Shown here: one piece after another, positions 10,697-23,557 of the stretch
Position numbering within the stretch: the stretch's first letter is position 1
Layout: each line of letters begins with the position of its first letter
Assembly (NCBI GenBank): GCA_030789695.1
Contig: CM061142.1
Location: forward strand, 277,257,043 to 277,321,042
Reading direction: 5' to 3'
Length of the DNA stretch: 64,000 nt
From: Scilla litardierei
Taxonomy: Eukaryota; Streptophyta; Magnoliopsida; Asparagales; Asparagaceae
The notes under the pieces: generated by a model
Told to the model about the DNA's origin: nothing
The model's database searches: none
Seen by the model: only the letters and a program-made list of their open reading frames with translations
Program-made: the position numbers and the translations under genes

Positions 10697-12551
10697 CTAC
10701 AAAAGAGGTGTTATGCGTGATCTTGGAATCCAACAGGGTCCACTAGTATTAGTCAACAAAGATTTAGGAACCCATATTTGTTTGAATTTAATATTGGAGT
10801 TCCTATATTTGCAATGATACGATGTGTGACCAACACTATCACATGTAAAACACTTTGCATGCACATTTTTAGCAATGGAAGGCACATTGTGAAATTTTTT
10901 ATACTTAGGCTTTTCAACATTTTTAGCACTAAATCCAAGTCCTCGTCTATTATTTCCATAAAGTTGATTTCCAAGAATAATGTGCAGATTTTGTTTTCCA
11001 ATGGAAAATCTCTTTAATGACAATTCTAGGGTTGTGACTTTGGATTTCAGGATATCGTTTTCATTCACAAGCAAAGTGCATTTACTAATGAAAGCTTGCT
11101 TGTTTTCCTCTTCTTTCTTTTCAAAATCCCTCATTTTTTCTTTAAGTTCAAGATTTAACATGCTAATCTTTTCAGAAAGCAATTCATTTTTAGCTTCAAG
11201 CTTTATCTTATCTAGCTTATACATGCTAATATCCTTTAATGAAGAGGGACATGAAAGACAGTCAGTTTTTTCTGGCAAGCTAGCTTTCTCTTTTTCTAAT
11301 ATGATAATGGCAGATTTGCATGCAACAAGCTCTTGTTTAAGATTTTTCATTTCTATAGACATGTCATACTCAGTTTGTTGCATATCACAGTTATCATTCC
11401 TATAACTATCCACATCAGCTTCTAGCTCATCAATTCTACATTGCATTCCTTTACAGATTTCTAAAAGTTCAGCTTTAGTGGGAGATTCTACCTCATTGTG
11501 TTTGGCCATCAATGCCATGCGGGAGTGGATTTCATGTTCCTCCTCATCCTCCTCAGCTTCGCTATCCATGTCCCACGTCAGTACTTTCGTTTTTCCTTTT
11601 GCAACTTGAGATGTGTGTTGTTGTGAGCAATCTTTTATGTGGTGCCCTTTCTTCATGCATTTAAAACATTCGCTTCTATTAATAGCTTTCTGATCAGAGA
11701 AATTTCTATCAAAATTATAATTATTAGAACGAATGAACCTTTTTCCCATCTCAGCTCTTCCTTGATCAGTCTGAATGTATCTCATGAAGTTTCTGACCAT
11801 TAGGGCTTGCTCTTCATAAAGATCATCGTCGTTAGCTTGAAGAGCTAATGGTGTAGAAGCTTTGGTCTTCTCTTCAGGTTTCTCTCTGGCTTCTATACTC
11901 TGCAACTCAAGCTCGTGCGACATTAGGTTGCCTATCAAGTCCTCCACTTTCATTGTTGACAAGTCCTTAGCTTCTTGAATAGTGGTGACTTTAGGCCTGG
12001 ACGAGCTTGGTAGCGCCCTTTAGATATTTCGTACCTGTTCATGGCTAGAGTATGGCTAATCGAGGGAACTGGATTTGTAGACGATGTCCGTGAACCTCGC
12101 AAACATCTCTTTCACAGATTCTGTTGGTAGCATGCATAAGCTCTCATATTCTGTGCAAAGCAACGCAAGTCTGGATTCCTTCACTTGCGATGTTCCCTCG
12201 TGTGTCACCTCCAGAGTATGCCAGATTTCCTACGTAGTTAGACAATGTGAGATACGATTAAATTCAGATTTATCAAGAGAGCATATAAGCGCATTCATAG
12301 CTTTACCATTAAGAGAATACAGTTTCTTATCAGCTAAATCCCACTTGTCTTTAGGCTTAATCATAACAGTGTCTTCGATTTTAATAGTGGGTAGACTATA
12401 ACCATTTTCAACAATATCCCACACATCATAATCTACAGACACTAAATAGATTTTCATCCTAGCCTTCCAATATGCAAAGTCTACACCGTTAAACTTAGGG
12501 GGGACGGGCTATAGACTGACCTTCGGCAAATGCACAATCAGATATATTCAT
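10697..12551 (-). pseudogene. gag: Sirevirus-type Gag (frameshifted)
   Basis: The gag of the element, which would form the particle that packages its RNA. ATG is at 12551-12549, just inside the primer site. The N-terminal part (12457-12230) has the copia gag core with KIYLVSVDYDVWDI. The middle carries KVTTIQEAKDL, and the last part (11962-10697, about 420 residues) is coiled-coil rich. Two CCHC knuckles are visible: CFKCMKKGHHIKDC and CFTCDSVGHTSYHC. A run of six C near 12500 shifts the frame, and stops lie between 12229 and 11965. The long C-terminal ORF is otherwise intact. The plus-strand frames here are shadows. Confidence 0.85.
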
Positions 12552-12586
12552 GGTCATAAAAAATCTAGACTAGATACTCTAAACTG

Positions 12587-12598
12587 GCTCTGATACCA
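12587..12598 (-). other. Primer-binding site of SIRE-1
   Basis: The minus strand reads TGGTATCAGAGC two bases inside the 5' LTR (starting at 12601), complementary to the 3' end of initiator methionine tRNA as is usual for Ty1/copia elements. Confidence 0.88.
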
Positions 12599-12600
12599 CT

Positions 12601-14397
12601 TGTTGGATCTGGATCGTAGCCTAGAGGGGGGGGGGGGTGAATAGGCTAATAAAAAATCTCGTGCAACCCACGAGAAAACACACGTAGTTATAAGCACATG
12701 CAGGGTAATAAAATAACAATCACAGAATACGCACAGATATACCCTGGTTCGGTCGTCCCCACGACCTACTCCAGCCCCCGACATCAAATACTAGATAGAT
12801 ATGTAATCATGTACAGCTACAATGAGTCAAGATCCCAAATCTACTCTCACCTAGCTCGTACGCACACAACGTGCTCTACACACTCAATCTAGTCAGATGC
12901 TCTCCCTCCGTGACGACTCCCAAAGTCATCAGGTCCCCAAAAATAACAAAGAAGGTAAAGTTTCCCCTACAAATATCGCTACTAATACACAAATAAAAAT
13001 AATACTAGAGTTCAGAAATGCTCAGTTTGTGTATCGTAGTCGTCTCTGTCAATAAGCGCAGGTCAGATCTGAATCTGACGTTATGTAGTCGTCTCATCGG
13101 CACGACTCGTCTCGCAACTCAAGTTGCGACAATCCCCCCTTGGATGTAGATGCTTGGCAAGCTAGGTTGCATGGATCCTTGGCATGTTCTTAATAACTTT
13201 CCCCCTTGTAATGGCCGGCTGTGAGGCTTTGCCTTTATTCTTTTTTTGAGTTCTTTAATTCCACCTTGACTACCCCTTCAATTAATTGGCCAACACCTCA
13301 AAATTTCGGCTGCTCCTCTCTCTTGTGCGTCTGTCAACAAACCACTAAAACAAAACTGAGCATGAGAATTTGCAAGGGGACACAAACATCAAAAGACCCA
13401 TCAGATCTCCCTTGAAACTTGTGTTCTCCTTTGAAACTTGTGAAGTAATTATCAAGCAACTGCAACAAGGAGAATATATGAGTACCAAGAAGATTAACAA
13501 TTCAAATCAAATATGAAGTAGAGAATTTTCGGCTTGTATTTGTGATTGGCTCTCAGAAATAATTGGCCTGCTCCTCTTTGTTGGGCTCTTGGAGAATTAT
13601 TGCCTCTTCAATGTTTTGAAGTGCTCCTCTGCAAAAAAAAATTTATCATGGCTCCTTTTTTTTGTAGAGGCTCTTGATAATTTCGGATGCCTGCAAAGAG
13701 CTCTTGGGATTTGATAATAGCCTCGTGCTTGGAATAGGTCTGTCTTCAATTTGTGCGGCACCTTCTAGCTCTCCCACAGCAGGAACTTGAATTGATTTCT
13801 TTTTTATTTTTGGAAGGGAGATTGATTTCTTTCAAAGGGGAGAGAAAAATTGATGCGGCTCCAACTATTGAAGGCCGGCCCTGGGATATTTTTATTGGTG
13901 GATGCAAAAACAGAAGTGCGGCTCCCCTAGGTTTACAGAGTTGCGGCTCTCTTCTACCCTAAAGATTTCGGCTTCAAAATACTTTTTGGCCCCATTTTTT
14001 TCTTCCCCTTGCTTGATGGTTTATATGTTGAGATGACTAGGGTTTTGCGGCAATAGGGTGCGAGATGGATGGCTAGGATTTAGAGATTGATTAAGAGATT
14101 GACTTGGTCTAAATGGGATTTGAATTGGGAATAGATAAGAGCAAAAAATCTTTTAATTGATTTGATCAAATCCCACTTTGATTATATTTGTCTCCATCTC
14201 TCCCAATACTGACCAAGTCCAAATAGCTTTGTACACACTAACTCTTCTCTATTCAACTTGTTATATGATTAGCAATTACTCCAACTATTGAGAAGATTAT
14301 CGTTTCGTCTTTCCTGAAACACACTTAGCGTACACGTTACATATAATACAACGTTTGTCATCATCAAACTAGAGATCCTAGATCGTTGCTTCCAACA
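12601..14397 (-). repeat. Right (5') LTR of SIRE-1
   Basis: TGTTGG at the start and CCAACA at 14392-14397. It differs from the left LTR by point changes, an expanded G run at 12627-12638 and a short insertion near 14150. The flanking tgtat closes the insertion. Confidence 0.88.
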
Positions 14398-14402
14398 TGT
14401 AT
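14398..14402. repeat. Target-site duplication, right copy (SIRE-1)
   Basis: tgtat, identical to 7525-7529. Confidence 0.9.
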
Positions 14403-14898
14403 GGCCCACAGTGGGCCTCACAATCCCAGCTTCCGATTGGGTGCGTGTGGTGCACGTGCCCAGCAGGTGCGCGGGCAGGCCCCAGCCCGTTGTGGCAGGT
14501 GTGACCTGCCTAATGGACGGGTCGGGTTTGCCTGCCAGGCAGGTCGGGCGGCCTGCAGGTCGGGTGACTTCGGGTGCGGGCCCGACCCCCAATGCCTTAA
14601 ATGGGCCTACTAGCTGTTTTGGCTCTAACTTTTACGTTTGGCGTCTGTTTTGGACACCGTTCGAAGCTGGGTTTAGACCGGGACGTTCACGTCATCCATG
14701 TGACCTTTTCCTCATATTTATTATATTAAATATGTACGTAAACATTTTACGACATACTTAATTTCTTTTGCAATACCTCCACATCAATAATATTTCAGAC
14801 TTATATCGCAAACTCTTTGCCACTTAATTAATTCTCTTGTAATATTAAAATCCATTTGCATCAAATACAAATAAACTGAGGGCATACATCCCTCAACA
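14403..14898 (-). repeat. Right LTR of copia-1, second part
   Basis: Continues the LTR broken at 7529 and matches 1450-1970 of the left LTR, ending CTCAACA. It contains the GC-rich block 14403-14590 with repeated 'gggtcggg' and 'caggcaggtc' inverted repeats. The frames of about 75-116 residues are by-products of this block. Confidence 0.8.
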
Positions 14899-15300
14899 TC
14901 CATGCATATATGTGACATAGTGAGAAAGAAACACTACTCTATCAAGTTAAGGATTTGAAAAAAATAAATGAAGATTTGAAAGTTCAAAACCTTAACTTAG
15001 GATCTCGCAGTCAACAACTTTTGTAGAAGTGCATAAAGGAATACCGTAAGCTCAAAAACTTCGTTTGTTCTCAGGATTGCATTCATGATTTGCTTGAATA
15101 ACAACATCCAACGAATCATAGAATGGGTTTGGGTAATGTGTCAAATGTGGTATCCAAACCAAACTCACCTTCTCTTGGTGCAAAAACAAGACCTTTTGTG
15201 CATACACCAAAGAACCAACATGCTTTTCTATACAAAAATAGCATAAATAAGAAGCTGAAGGGTTTTGAGTAGGCATCCATAGGCCTTTTTCCCATCGTAT
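14899..15300 (+). pseudogene. Unassigned coding-like relic between the two copia elements
   Basis: On the plus strand a frame from about 14925 reads through with two stops and contains VKDLKKINEDLKVQNLNLG, which suggests coiled coil, and later a Lys-rich stretch with RPFVHTPKNQHAFLYKN. It resembles retroelement Gag in composition, but no domain was recognised. It is the only plus-strand coding-like relic in the left 20 kb. Function unknown. Confidence 0.25.
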
Positions 15301-16430
15301 AGCACTAGGCCTAACAGATGTGGAAAAGCAACGGAAGAAGAAAAGGCATAAAATCACATTTTATGAAAAATCTTATGGAAAAATAAAGCCATAGTAGGAT
15401 CTATACTATCCAAGGAGAAGGAAGAACCTACCTTGCAAAGATAGATCTAAATAAGTTCTGATATTAAATAAAGTTTACAAAAGGACATACCTTATTTTAT
15501 GCTGTCGCGAAAATTATTCATTAGGATGACGCCCCGAAGCGATTCAACACATTGTCAAGAGGCGACCATTTGGTCCAAAAAGTTTCACCTTAACTGAATC
15601 CTCGCCCCAAGCTTCGAATCAAATCCGAACAACATTCAATTATGCTAGAACCTGAAAGGGAGTAAAAAGGAAAAGGATGAAAAATATTTGGTTGCCTTTT
15701 AATCAAAGTTCACTCTAATAATTTTGGGAGAGCTCCTTTAATTAAGCCTTGGTGTTTGTTTAAGAGGAAGAGGAGATCCCTATTAATAGGAAGAGGCGAG
15801 CCTAAATGGAGTATCACATCTGATGTGGTACTAAAAATTGGGATTCAAATTGACTCAAATTTTTCCTCGTTCGAGTACTTAATTTTGAGCAAATAATTCT
15901 CCCTCTCTGTTAAGCCTAAGGATCAAAATGATATATCATTTTGAAGAGCATTAAACAGAGATGGCATTGAAACAAACGATACTCAATTCTGAGTTTTTTA
16001 CAACTAAAATGATGCTCTGAAATCTGCAAAACCAAGCCCTTATGAACAGTCATGCAATGTTCATTCGATGGGACCCGCAGTGGGCCTCACTGCGATTCAA
16101 ATCGGACACGCCTAAGGGGTGTTCCTACTAGCAGGTACCTAAGTCGGGTGCCTGACCCCAATACCTGATCCGCTTGGTGACAAACGATGTCCTGGGATAG
16201 TTCCCGGGTATGGGCTTGGCCCAGCGCCATATTTGTTTTGCATTTTTTTACTTTTTAGCATATATTCAGCCCCAGTTAAGCTTGGGCCAATACAGACGGG
16301 TCTGAGACATTCCCAGACCCTAGTTTGAGCTTTTCTATGCTTTTCAAGGCTTGATTTTCGTGTCATATCATATCAAGACTTGATTTTTGTGTCATATCAT
16401 ATGTGACCGAATCATTTTCGTAACCAATTG
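15300..16430 (-). repeat. Left LTR of copia-2
   Basis: Shares with the copia-1 right LTR the 'gcaacggaaga', 'agtttcacctt', 'gctagaacctga' and 'gggacccgcagtgggcc' segments in the same order. A TATTAATAG box lies near 15777-15789. A tandem duplication of about 29 bp ending 'gtgtcatatcatat' lies at 16345-16402. Terminal dinucleotides are not certain. Confidence 0.6.
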
Positions 16431-17440
16431 CGACAATATTAATTCCTTTGCATCAAGTGCATCTTCTTCTTATTACATGGATGAGGATCTCAGCCTGTGT
16501 GAGATTCTACAGCCTGACCCTACTTCAGATCGGACTCATAGTCCCTGATGATAGTGACTGCAAGCAGCAGTTACCGTTGCTGGTGTGGAATCATCATTAT
16601 GTGGTCTGCCGCTTGACGTAAACATTGTCAGGACTACCCTTGGCTAAGTCAGTGATGAATTCCACAGTTTAAATCACCTCGTCAACATTATGTCGATGTG
16701 AAGCCTATGGTATGGTTAAATGTCAACCCCTAATAGCTTCACGATTGATCTATATCGTTTGGTCTTAGCTTGTCTTTGTTGGATCATATCCAACACGTCT
16801 CGGCCAAGGATTTTGCTAAGGACTGTATTGATTATGCGACACTAAATCCCCATATACGGGAGAGACGAATCATATCTTGGCCACTACTACCTTTACACGC
16901 TTCAAGTGACACCCAACCTAAGACCTTTCAACAGGCCCTACCTCGAAACTAGGTCAGAGATCTAAGTGACACCATTCATGCACAGGCTAGTACAATGGCC
17001 TCAATTCAAAAGACTAGCTTGCCTATCATCACTTGAGAGCTACCATTGATAGTGTTGTATATGTTATCCATGCAGTACCTCTCCTTATGTCGTTCAATGA
17101 ACTCATTCTCTAATGGGCACCTGTGTCTCGTCTCCAATTTCACTAAATCATACAATCATGAGATCATCGCCACCAACACTTGGTGAAGACAAAACACACA
17201 ATAGTCTATCTAATGCATCGATATCCTTTCTCGTTGAATCTACAACTATGAACAATTTAAGACTTATGCTATTAGTGATTGAAATACTTCTCCTTGATCG
17301 TGATCCTCATCTCAATACATGCTCGACTTTGCACTAAGTCTCGGGACTTTATTTAAGTATAAAATGCAGACAAGACATATAAATATACTCAGAAAAATTG
17401 CACCAAATAACATATTATTATTTTGAACAAGATGTTCCAA
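16430..17440 (-). other. copia-2 3' non-coding internal region
   Basis: Corresponds to 1971-3030 of copia-1. It lies between the LTR and the pol C-terminus and shows no coding sequence. Confidence 0.45.
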
Positions 17441-18300
17441 TTACAAAATAATTGGCCTCAACGGCATACATTTTCCCTCATACCCAATTATCTTGGTATC
17501 GCATACCACTTTTACTCATGAGTCTCTCTAGATGTTCACATAGCAGAGCCTTGGTGAATGGATCTGCTAAATTGTCCTCTGTTGGGACCCTCAAGAGTTC
17601 TATGTCCTTCCTCGTTTCTATATCACGCATGAGGTGATATCTATAAATAATATTCTTGGACTTCTTGTGCAGCCTCAGTTCCTTAACCAACCTGATGGAT
17701 GTGTTGTTATTACAATACACTGGTATTGGATCTTTAATAGTAGGCACCATCCCTAGCTGGTCCATGAACTTTCTCATACATACTGCTTTATTTTCCACAT
17801 CATTGGCCGATATGTATTTGTCCTCCATCATTGAATATGATATAGTCTCTGCTTGGAACTCTTCCAGCTCATTGCCCCTCTATTGAGGGTAAAAACATAT
17901 CCTGAAATAAACTTGCTGTCATCCAAGTCACTCTAGAAACTAGAGTCTGTGAAGCCCTTAATTATTGAGTTATTCACCTCCATATATCAAGACCAAATCT
18001 TTGGTTCTTCGTAAGTACTTGAGAATCATCTTGGCCGCTTTCCAGTGTTATTCTCCAGGGTCAGACTGATATCGACTTAATGCACCGAGTGCAAAAGTGA
18101 CATCTGGTCTAGTACAGATCATGGTATACATGATGGATCCAACCGCCGAAGCATATGGGATCCTTTTCATGTGAACTTTCTCCAAGTCAGTCTTTGGAGA
18201 CATCTTCTTGGATAGAGTTATACCATGATTGGCCGGTATGAGACCGCCATTGATATTCACCATGCTAAACCATTTTAACACGGTATCAATGTACCTAGAC
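17440..18300 (-). pseudogene. pol: copia-2 RNase H and C-terminal RT remnant
   Basis: The minus strand at 17831-17478 encodes an RNase H C-terminal part with PVYCNNNTSIRLVKE and ADPFTKAL, the usual end of copia pol. The minus strand at 18281-18048 encodes the RT-RNase H connection with RIPYASAVGSIMYTMICTRP. The two lie in different frames with stops between. RNase H would remove RNA template during reverse transcription; this copy is dead. Confidence 0.8.
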
Positions 18301-19190
18301 TAGAAGATTCCTAGCTTCCTTGTCGATATATCTCTATAGATCTTAACCCCGAGTATGTATGATGCTTCTCCCAAGTCCTTCATCAAGAAATTGCTTGACA
18401 GCCATTATTTGACAGATTTCAACTTCTCTATGTTGTTCACTATCAAAAGAATGTCATTCATGTACAATATGAGGATGACTAAAGAATCTACATTGGTCTT
18501 TTTATAAATGCATGATTCATCTTCATTTTTGACAAAACCAAACTCTTTGACTGTTTTGTCAAATCTGATGGTCTAGCTCCTTGATGCTTGCTTAAGTCCA
18601 TAAATGGACCTATGTGGTCTACACGCTTTCTTTACACTCCCACTAACCTGGAAACCTTCTGGGAGTCATGTACATTTGCTCTTTTAAATCACCATTTAGA
18701 AAAGCAGTTTTTACATCCATCAGCCAGATTTCATAGTCGTAATTGGCAGCCATAGCGAGTATGATCCGAATAAACTTATGCATGGATACTGGTGAGAAAC
18801 TCTCATGATAATCTATTCCTAGAATCTGACGATAACCTTTCGTAATCAGCCTAGCGTTGTATGTTTCAATATGTCCATCTACACCGCATTTGCAGCCAAT
18901 GGGAACAGTTCCCTTGGGCACGTCTTCTAAGTTCCACACCTTATTTGCACGCATGGAATCCATTTCGGATTTCATTGCATCAAGCCATTTCTCAGAGCCT
19001 ATACTATGAATGGCTTCCTTAAAGCTAACAATGTCATACACAACTATGATATCCTCGACCCCTCCGTCTACGAGAAAACTGTAGTTCCTCTCAGGGGGGT
19101 CGAGGAATCCTGCTAAACTTCTTGATGACTGGTTGGGAACTATCTGGTTCCGACTCTCCCACTGGTTCCGATACATATTCTTGTGTTAAT
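18300..19190 (-). pseudogene. pol: copia-2 reverse transcriptase remnant
   Basis: The minus strand at 19176-18643 encodes an RT N-terminal half with MDVKTAFLNGDL and SFSPVSMHKFIRIILAMAA, both copia RT signatures. The YVDD box would fall near 18455-18470, where the frame reads YMND, so an active-site residue is altered. Frameshifts separate this part from the RNase H remnant. Confidence 0.8.
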
Positions 19191-20300
19191 TCTCCTTCTG
19201 AACAGTTGTCCAGATCTATCACCTTGCCAACAGTTTCCATCATAAGAACACCTTTTTTAAAAAGGTGACATGTTTGGAGACAACAATCTTTTGTTGTTCA
19301 TGGTGGTAGAAAATGTGGCCCAAAGAATTTTTCAGGTACCTAATAAATGTACACAAAACAGATCTATCCTCCAGTTTATCTGGATTGTGTCTTTTGATAT
19401 ATGCAGGATAACCCCATACCCTAAAATGTTTAAGGTTGAGTTCATTGCCGCTCCATATCTGATATGGAGTCGTTGGCACAGATTTTGATGGAACCTTGTT
19501 GAGAATGTAGGCAACAGTTTTTAGGGTATAGACCTAGAGGAATGTTGGCAACTCAGCGTCACTTACTATGGATCACACTATGTCTAACAATGTGTGATTC
19601 ATTCGCTCTAATACAGTGTTGTGTTAAGGTGTGTAGGGATGAGTGACATGAGAGAGAATCCAATTCCCTTTTAAGTAAACAAGGAACTCATGGCTCAAGT
19701 ATTCTCCTCTTCGATCAGATTAAAGGATTTTAATACTTCTGCCAGTTTGTTTTCAACTTCTTTACAATATTCTTTGAACGCTCAAAAGTTTTGGACTTGT
19801 ATTTCATCAAGAACACGTGCACATATCTAAGTGATCATCTATGAATGTAACAAAGTGTGAATATCCCTCTCTGACTAAAGTAGACCGAATGTACGAGACC
19901 CAAGAGTTCACTAACTCTCCCCCCTTGTCCTACAAAAAAGAGTTTTGGCCATTTTTGATTTGAGGCAAGATCGCAAGTGTCATTTGACTCATAATCCGAG
20001 ATGCCGAAAGGCCCCTCTTTATGTAAATTGCTAAGTCTCTTCTCTCCGATATGACCTAGTCTACATTGCCAGAGATAGGTTTCATTTCAACTTGATACCT
20101 TGTGTTTTCGTTTATTAACATTTTAACATTGACTACAACATCATTACACAAAGTATACAAAACATTATTTAGAGTCCCGAATCCTAGCAATTTACTATCG
20201 AAGAAAATGTTCATAACTTTTCAATGATACTAAAAGTGTAACCATCTCTTGCCAAGGCCAAGACGAAGATAACATTACAGAGAAAATTTGGGACATAGTA
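19190..20300 (-). pseudogene. pol: copia-2 integrase remnant
   Basis: The minus strand at 19479-19240 encodes a C-terminal integrase segment with PYQIWSGNELNLKHFRVWG, followed by DRSVLCTFIRY, typical of the 'GYP/KCxFVGY' region of copia integrases. Towards 20300 only scattered similarity is seen and no frame stays open. Confidence 0.7.
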
Positions 20301-21521
20301 ACATTGCTTCTGAAGCAAGTTGGTACCGCTCTTCAAGTGTGTTGGACATCTCTTACGACCACGTCAACAACACTTGCTGCGTTATTGACCTGGAGAATGA
20401 ACTCATCCTTTTCCATCCTTCTATTAATTCTCATTTCCTTTAACTTATTATAGATGTGAGATCACGTACCGGTATCTAATACCCATGCATTGAAGTCACG
20501 GAAATGACTATACTTTGTATGACAATTATAGAAGTTAGGGCATCTGTATGCCCCTTTTTCCTATGCTCCCATGCAGGTTTGATATTCACAAGCTAGGCTT
20601 CATTATTACCAGTGGGCCTATTCTTGCCTAAGATATGTTTAAGTTTGGTCGACATGTTGTAAAGAATAGAACCCCTTAATGCGTTCATAATTTTTAATCA
20701 TATTTAGATTAGGTTTTATTAACCATATCCTCCTACTATTTTTGCGATCATCTCAACCCATAGAGATTGGACGGATAGTGATATTTAGTGGAAAAGGGAT
20801 CTAACCACCTTAAGTTTCACAATCTTGGGTCTGCCCAATAAGCTGCTCGTCTCTGCAATCAGTAGATGACTCTTCATTAATCACATCATATGCGATTCGC
20901 TTATTGGTTTTTACCCATAGTCACTTATCGCCTTTGAGTTTGCCCACCATACTATAATGACTAGTCTAATCTGACCCTTACTCTCTTGTCTAGTCCTAAC
21001 TTACCCTGGTGCTTGGTTATGTTCACAACACGACAATTTAGGTTAGGCCGAACTACATCATATGTATAATGGAATTGGTTCCCAAAAGATAACCATGTTA
21101 TAGCTTAAGTTTGCCCAACAACTACAACAGGAATCCCCAGTTGCTAAATTCCAACAGCAAGGAGGGCTATGGCTAATCCTGAAAATAATCATTGACATAA
21201 TTGACTAGATATAATCAATGCTTGCATTATTGATAATTGGAGTTCTATGTTGATCCAGTTGAACACGGCCAGACAGGTTTGGTCGGGTGGGATCACTTAT
21301 CCCTAGCAAGTGCGAGCCCTACTAAGGTGATCCATGCCTAGACACCAAACGATTCTAGACACCGGCTCACGGAGACCTTAAGAACACCGATTATCAAAAT
21401 TATGCTTCATTGATATGTTTATAGGTTCTTTCGAATTAGATAATCCTAATTCTAGGCGATTCCTAAAACTAATATTTTAAGAATCTAATATTCATCACAG
21501 TACAGGCATCCCCGTGGTTAT
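20300..21521 (-). other. copia-2 5' internal region
   Basis: AT-rich and stop-dense. It is collinear with copia-1 5300-6000. It carries three copies of a TTRAGTTTGCCCAACAA-like motif near 20825, 20935 and 21105, at the sites where copia-1 has its own repeated motif. It is cut at 21521 by the SIRE-2 LTR. Confidence 0.5.
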
Positions 21522-22888
21522 TGTTAGATCTCCTGGAACACCAAATACACTAGAGGGGGGTGAATAGTGTAAATCACGACGATATTGTGAAATTAAAAGT
21601 TAATAAAAAATTGCAATAAGAGTGCGGAAAATAAAGAGATCACAATCCAGAAAAAGCAAACGCAAACACAGAGATTTTTATCCTGGTTCGGATCCTTGTG
21701 ATCCTACGTCCAGTCATCTACCCCGTAGAGATTTAAATCCACTAAAACACTTGCTCCCCACAAGTAATCAACATACAAAGATGCCAACACTCCCCGTGTT
21801 ACAAACGTGTACAATCTCTTCAACACAAGATGCACCAAATAAAGTAAAGAAAAGAGTTGAAACAATATCACCTATAACCTTGATAATTGATGGAATTATT
21901 GCATAAGGTTGGTGATGGAATCTCCAAGGTTCAAGATGTGAATTGTGAAGAACACTCTTGGAAATTGGACTTCCTATAGGGACTGAATTTCTGCAGAGTT
22001 TTCCCTATGGAAAGCTGAAAATCTCACTCTTTCTAGAGAGAGAATGAAAACTTAAGAAAAGAGAAAGTGAGAGAATTTTCGTGTGTTTTAGGCAGTGGTC
22101 TAGGGGTCTATTTATAGTCCAAAAAGTTAGTTTTCGAACGTTGGACAACTGCCTAAATTTTCAAAAAATTCTGAGATGTTTTTCCAAAAATTAGTCGACT
22201 AGTCAAAACTATTAGGACTAATAGTCCTGCCATGTCAGAAAATGGCTGTTGAAGTGTCTTTTGATAGTACAACGGAAATAAACTTCCATAAACTGATAGA
22301 AACGGCTAGGAACTGACAAAGTGATGTAGGAAAGTAGTTTCCAACTGCCATTAAATAAAAAATAAATATTTAATAGAAATCAGTTATTATAATTGACGTT
22401 ATAACTATTTGGAAAACTGTCTGGCAGACTAGGGAAACTTATTAGTCGACTAAAAATAAAATTTTGAGAAATTTTTCAGAAAATGATCTTTTGATTGAAA
22501 AAATAATTTTGACAAAAATTATTTTTTCATAGAAAAATATTAGTCGACTAGGAAAAAAATATTAGTCTGCTAATTTTTCTGAAGTTTGGATTTTGAGGCT
22601 GAGTCCTAAAGAACTAAGATAGGATATTATCAAGACTTTAACAATCTAAAGTTCTGCAAGAAAAAAAGGTAGAATTACATCATCTTTCTCAAGAAACAAT
22701 AATGCATTGCTTGAGCTTCATTGTGCTTTTTGATGCTTGTTCTTGCAACGTAACTTTGATGATTGTCATATGTGAAAGTTTGAGCTTGATAATCTGCATC
22801 CAAAGAGTTAGTATACACACACACATATATATATATATTATTGTATCATCAAAAACTTTATGGGAAGAGAAACTTTATGTTTCCAACA
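21522..22888 (-). repeat. 3' LTR of SIRE-2
   Basis: TGTTAGATCTCC at the start and TTCCAACA at the end, 1367 bp. It shares the 'gaggggggtgaatag' start with SIRE-1 but is otherwise diverged. It contains TAGTCGACTA palindromes (22192-22570) upstream of a TATA-like box. A short (TA)n run lies at 22825-22840. No matching target duplication is visible because the other LTR is absent. Confidence 0.85.
22108..22117 (-). promoter_or_regulatory. TATA-like box of the SIRE-2 LTR
   Basis: The minus strand reads CTATAAATAG, 75 bp downstream of the nearest TAGTCGACTA palindrome at 22192-22201. A further TAGTCGACTA-type site lies at 22442 and another near 22541. Confidence 0.6.
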
Positions 22889-22905
22889 TTCTCCCCCTTT
22901 TCTGA
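22889..22905 (-). other. Polypurine tract of SIRE-2
   Basis: The minus strand reads TCAGAAAAGGGGGAGAA next to the LTR. Additional GGGGGAG tracts occur at about 22963-22970 and 23209-23219, the multiple-tract pattern known for Sireviruses. Confidence 0.8.
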
Positions 22906-23557
22906 TGATTACAATAAATCTTATGATATGTGTAAAAAATAATCATTTTTAATTATAAAGCTCCCCCTGAATGTATGCATGATAGAATGAGTAATCTATT
23001 TCCCAATGTAAATGATTGCAATTAGCAAGTGCATATATCATAAAAAATGTATGTGTATAAAAAGAGCTTTAGATTATTTGACAATATTTAGTAAACATTG
23101 TTTTGTAGTGAAGAAAATGTAAATGCTTGATTTTTTAATAATGTATGCAGATTTAAGATTTAAAAATGTTTATACCCATTGCAATTTATACCAGAGCATT
23201 GCATAATTTCTCCCCCTTTGGAATTATCAAAAATGGGGTGTATTTCAGCAAATTTTGGGAATTAGTCGGCTAATAAAATATGCCGGTCGACTAAGGAATA
23301 TGAAATACCGAGCATCAGAGAAAAATATAGATTAAAGCAAACTGTAATTTCATTACGATTTCATAAGAACTGCATCCATACATAGGACTAACTGAAGTAC
23401 ATGGAATACCAACATACATACCCAAAAGCAATATAGTCAAATGGACATCACAACATACATACTGATTGAAAACAACTTAACACCAAACATTAGACATGAC
23501 AACTAAAAAACAAAAAAAATCAGTCATAAACAGATATTAGTCGATTAACTAATAGTC
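22906..23557 (-). other. SIRE-2 3' non-coding region
   Basis: AT-rich sequence between the extra ORF and the LTR. It holds the extra polypurine tracts and a 'tagtcgactaa'-type palindrome near 23270-23290 that matches those of the LTR. Nothing coding is seen. Confidence 0.5.

Larger units (their letters stand above)
7530..14397 (-). mobile_element. SIRE-1: gag-only Sirevirus-like copia element
   Basis: Two LTRs (7530-9306 and 12601-14397), a copia primer site, a polypurine tract and a perfect 5-bp duplication define a complete insertion in minus orientation inside the copia-1 LTR. LTRs start TGTTGGATCTGG and end TTCCAACA. The internal region of about 3.3 kb holds a decayed Sirevirus-type gag and no RT, RNase H or integrase. 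The element could only have moved with proteins supplied by a relative, or it lost pol by deletion. Confidence 0.9.
1300..14898 (-). mobile_element. Degenerate Ty1/copia element (copia-1), right LTR split by SIRE-1
   Basis: A left LTR remnant (about 1300-1970), a decayed internal region (1971-6629) and a right LTR in two parts (6630-7529 and 14403-14898) define an old copia element in minus orientation. The right LTR begins TGATTAG and ends CTCAACA. A primer site on the minus strand lies at 6618-6628. The internal region is collinear with copia-2 (16430-21521), whose translated fragments are recognisable copia pol. No full ORF survives. Confidence 0.75.
15300..21521 (-). mobile_element. Degenerate Ty1/copia element copia-2 (right end not seen)
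   Basis: A relative of copia-1 in the same orientation: a left LTR (about 15300-16430), a 3' non-coding region, decayed RNase H, RT and integrase, and a 5' internal region that stops where SIRE-2 begins at 21522. Its right LTR would have to lie beyond the SIRE-2 insertion and was not found, probably because of the deletion near 60284. Both LTR limits are approximate. Confidence 0.65.
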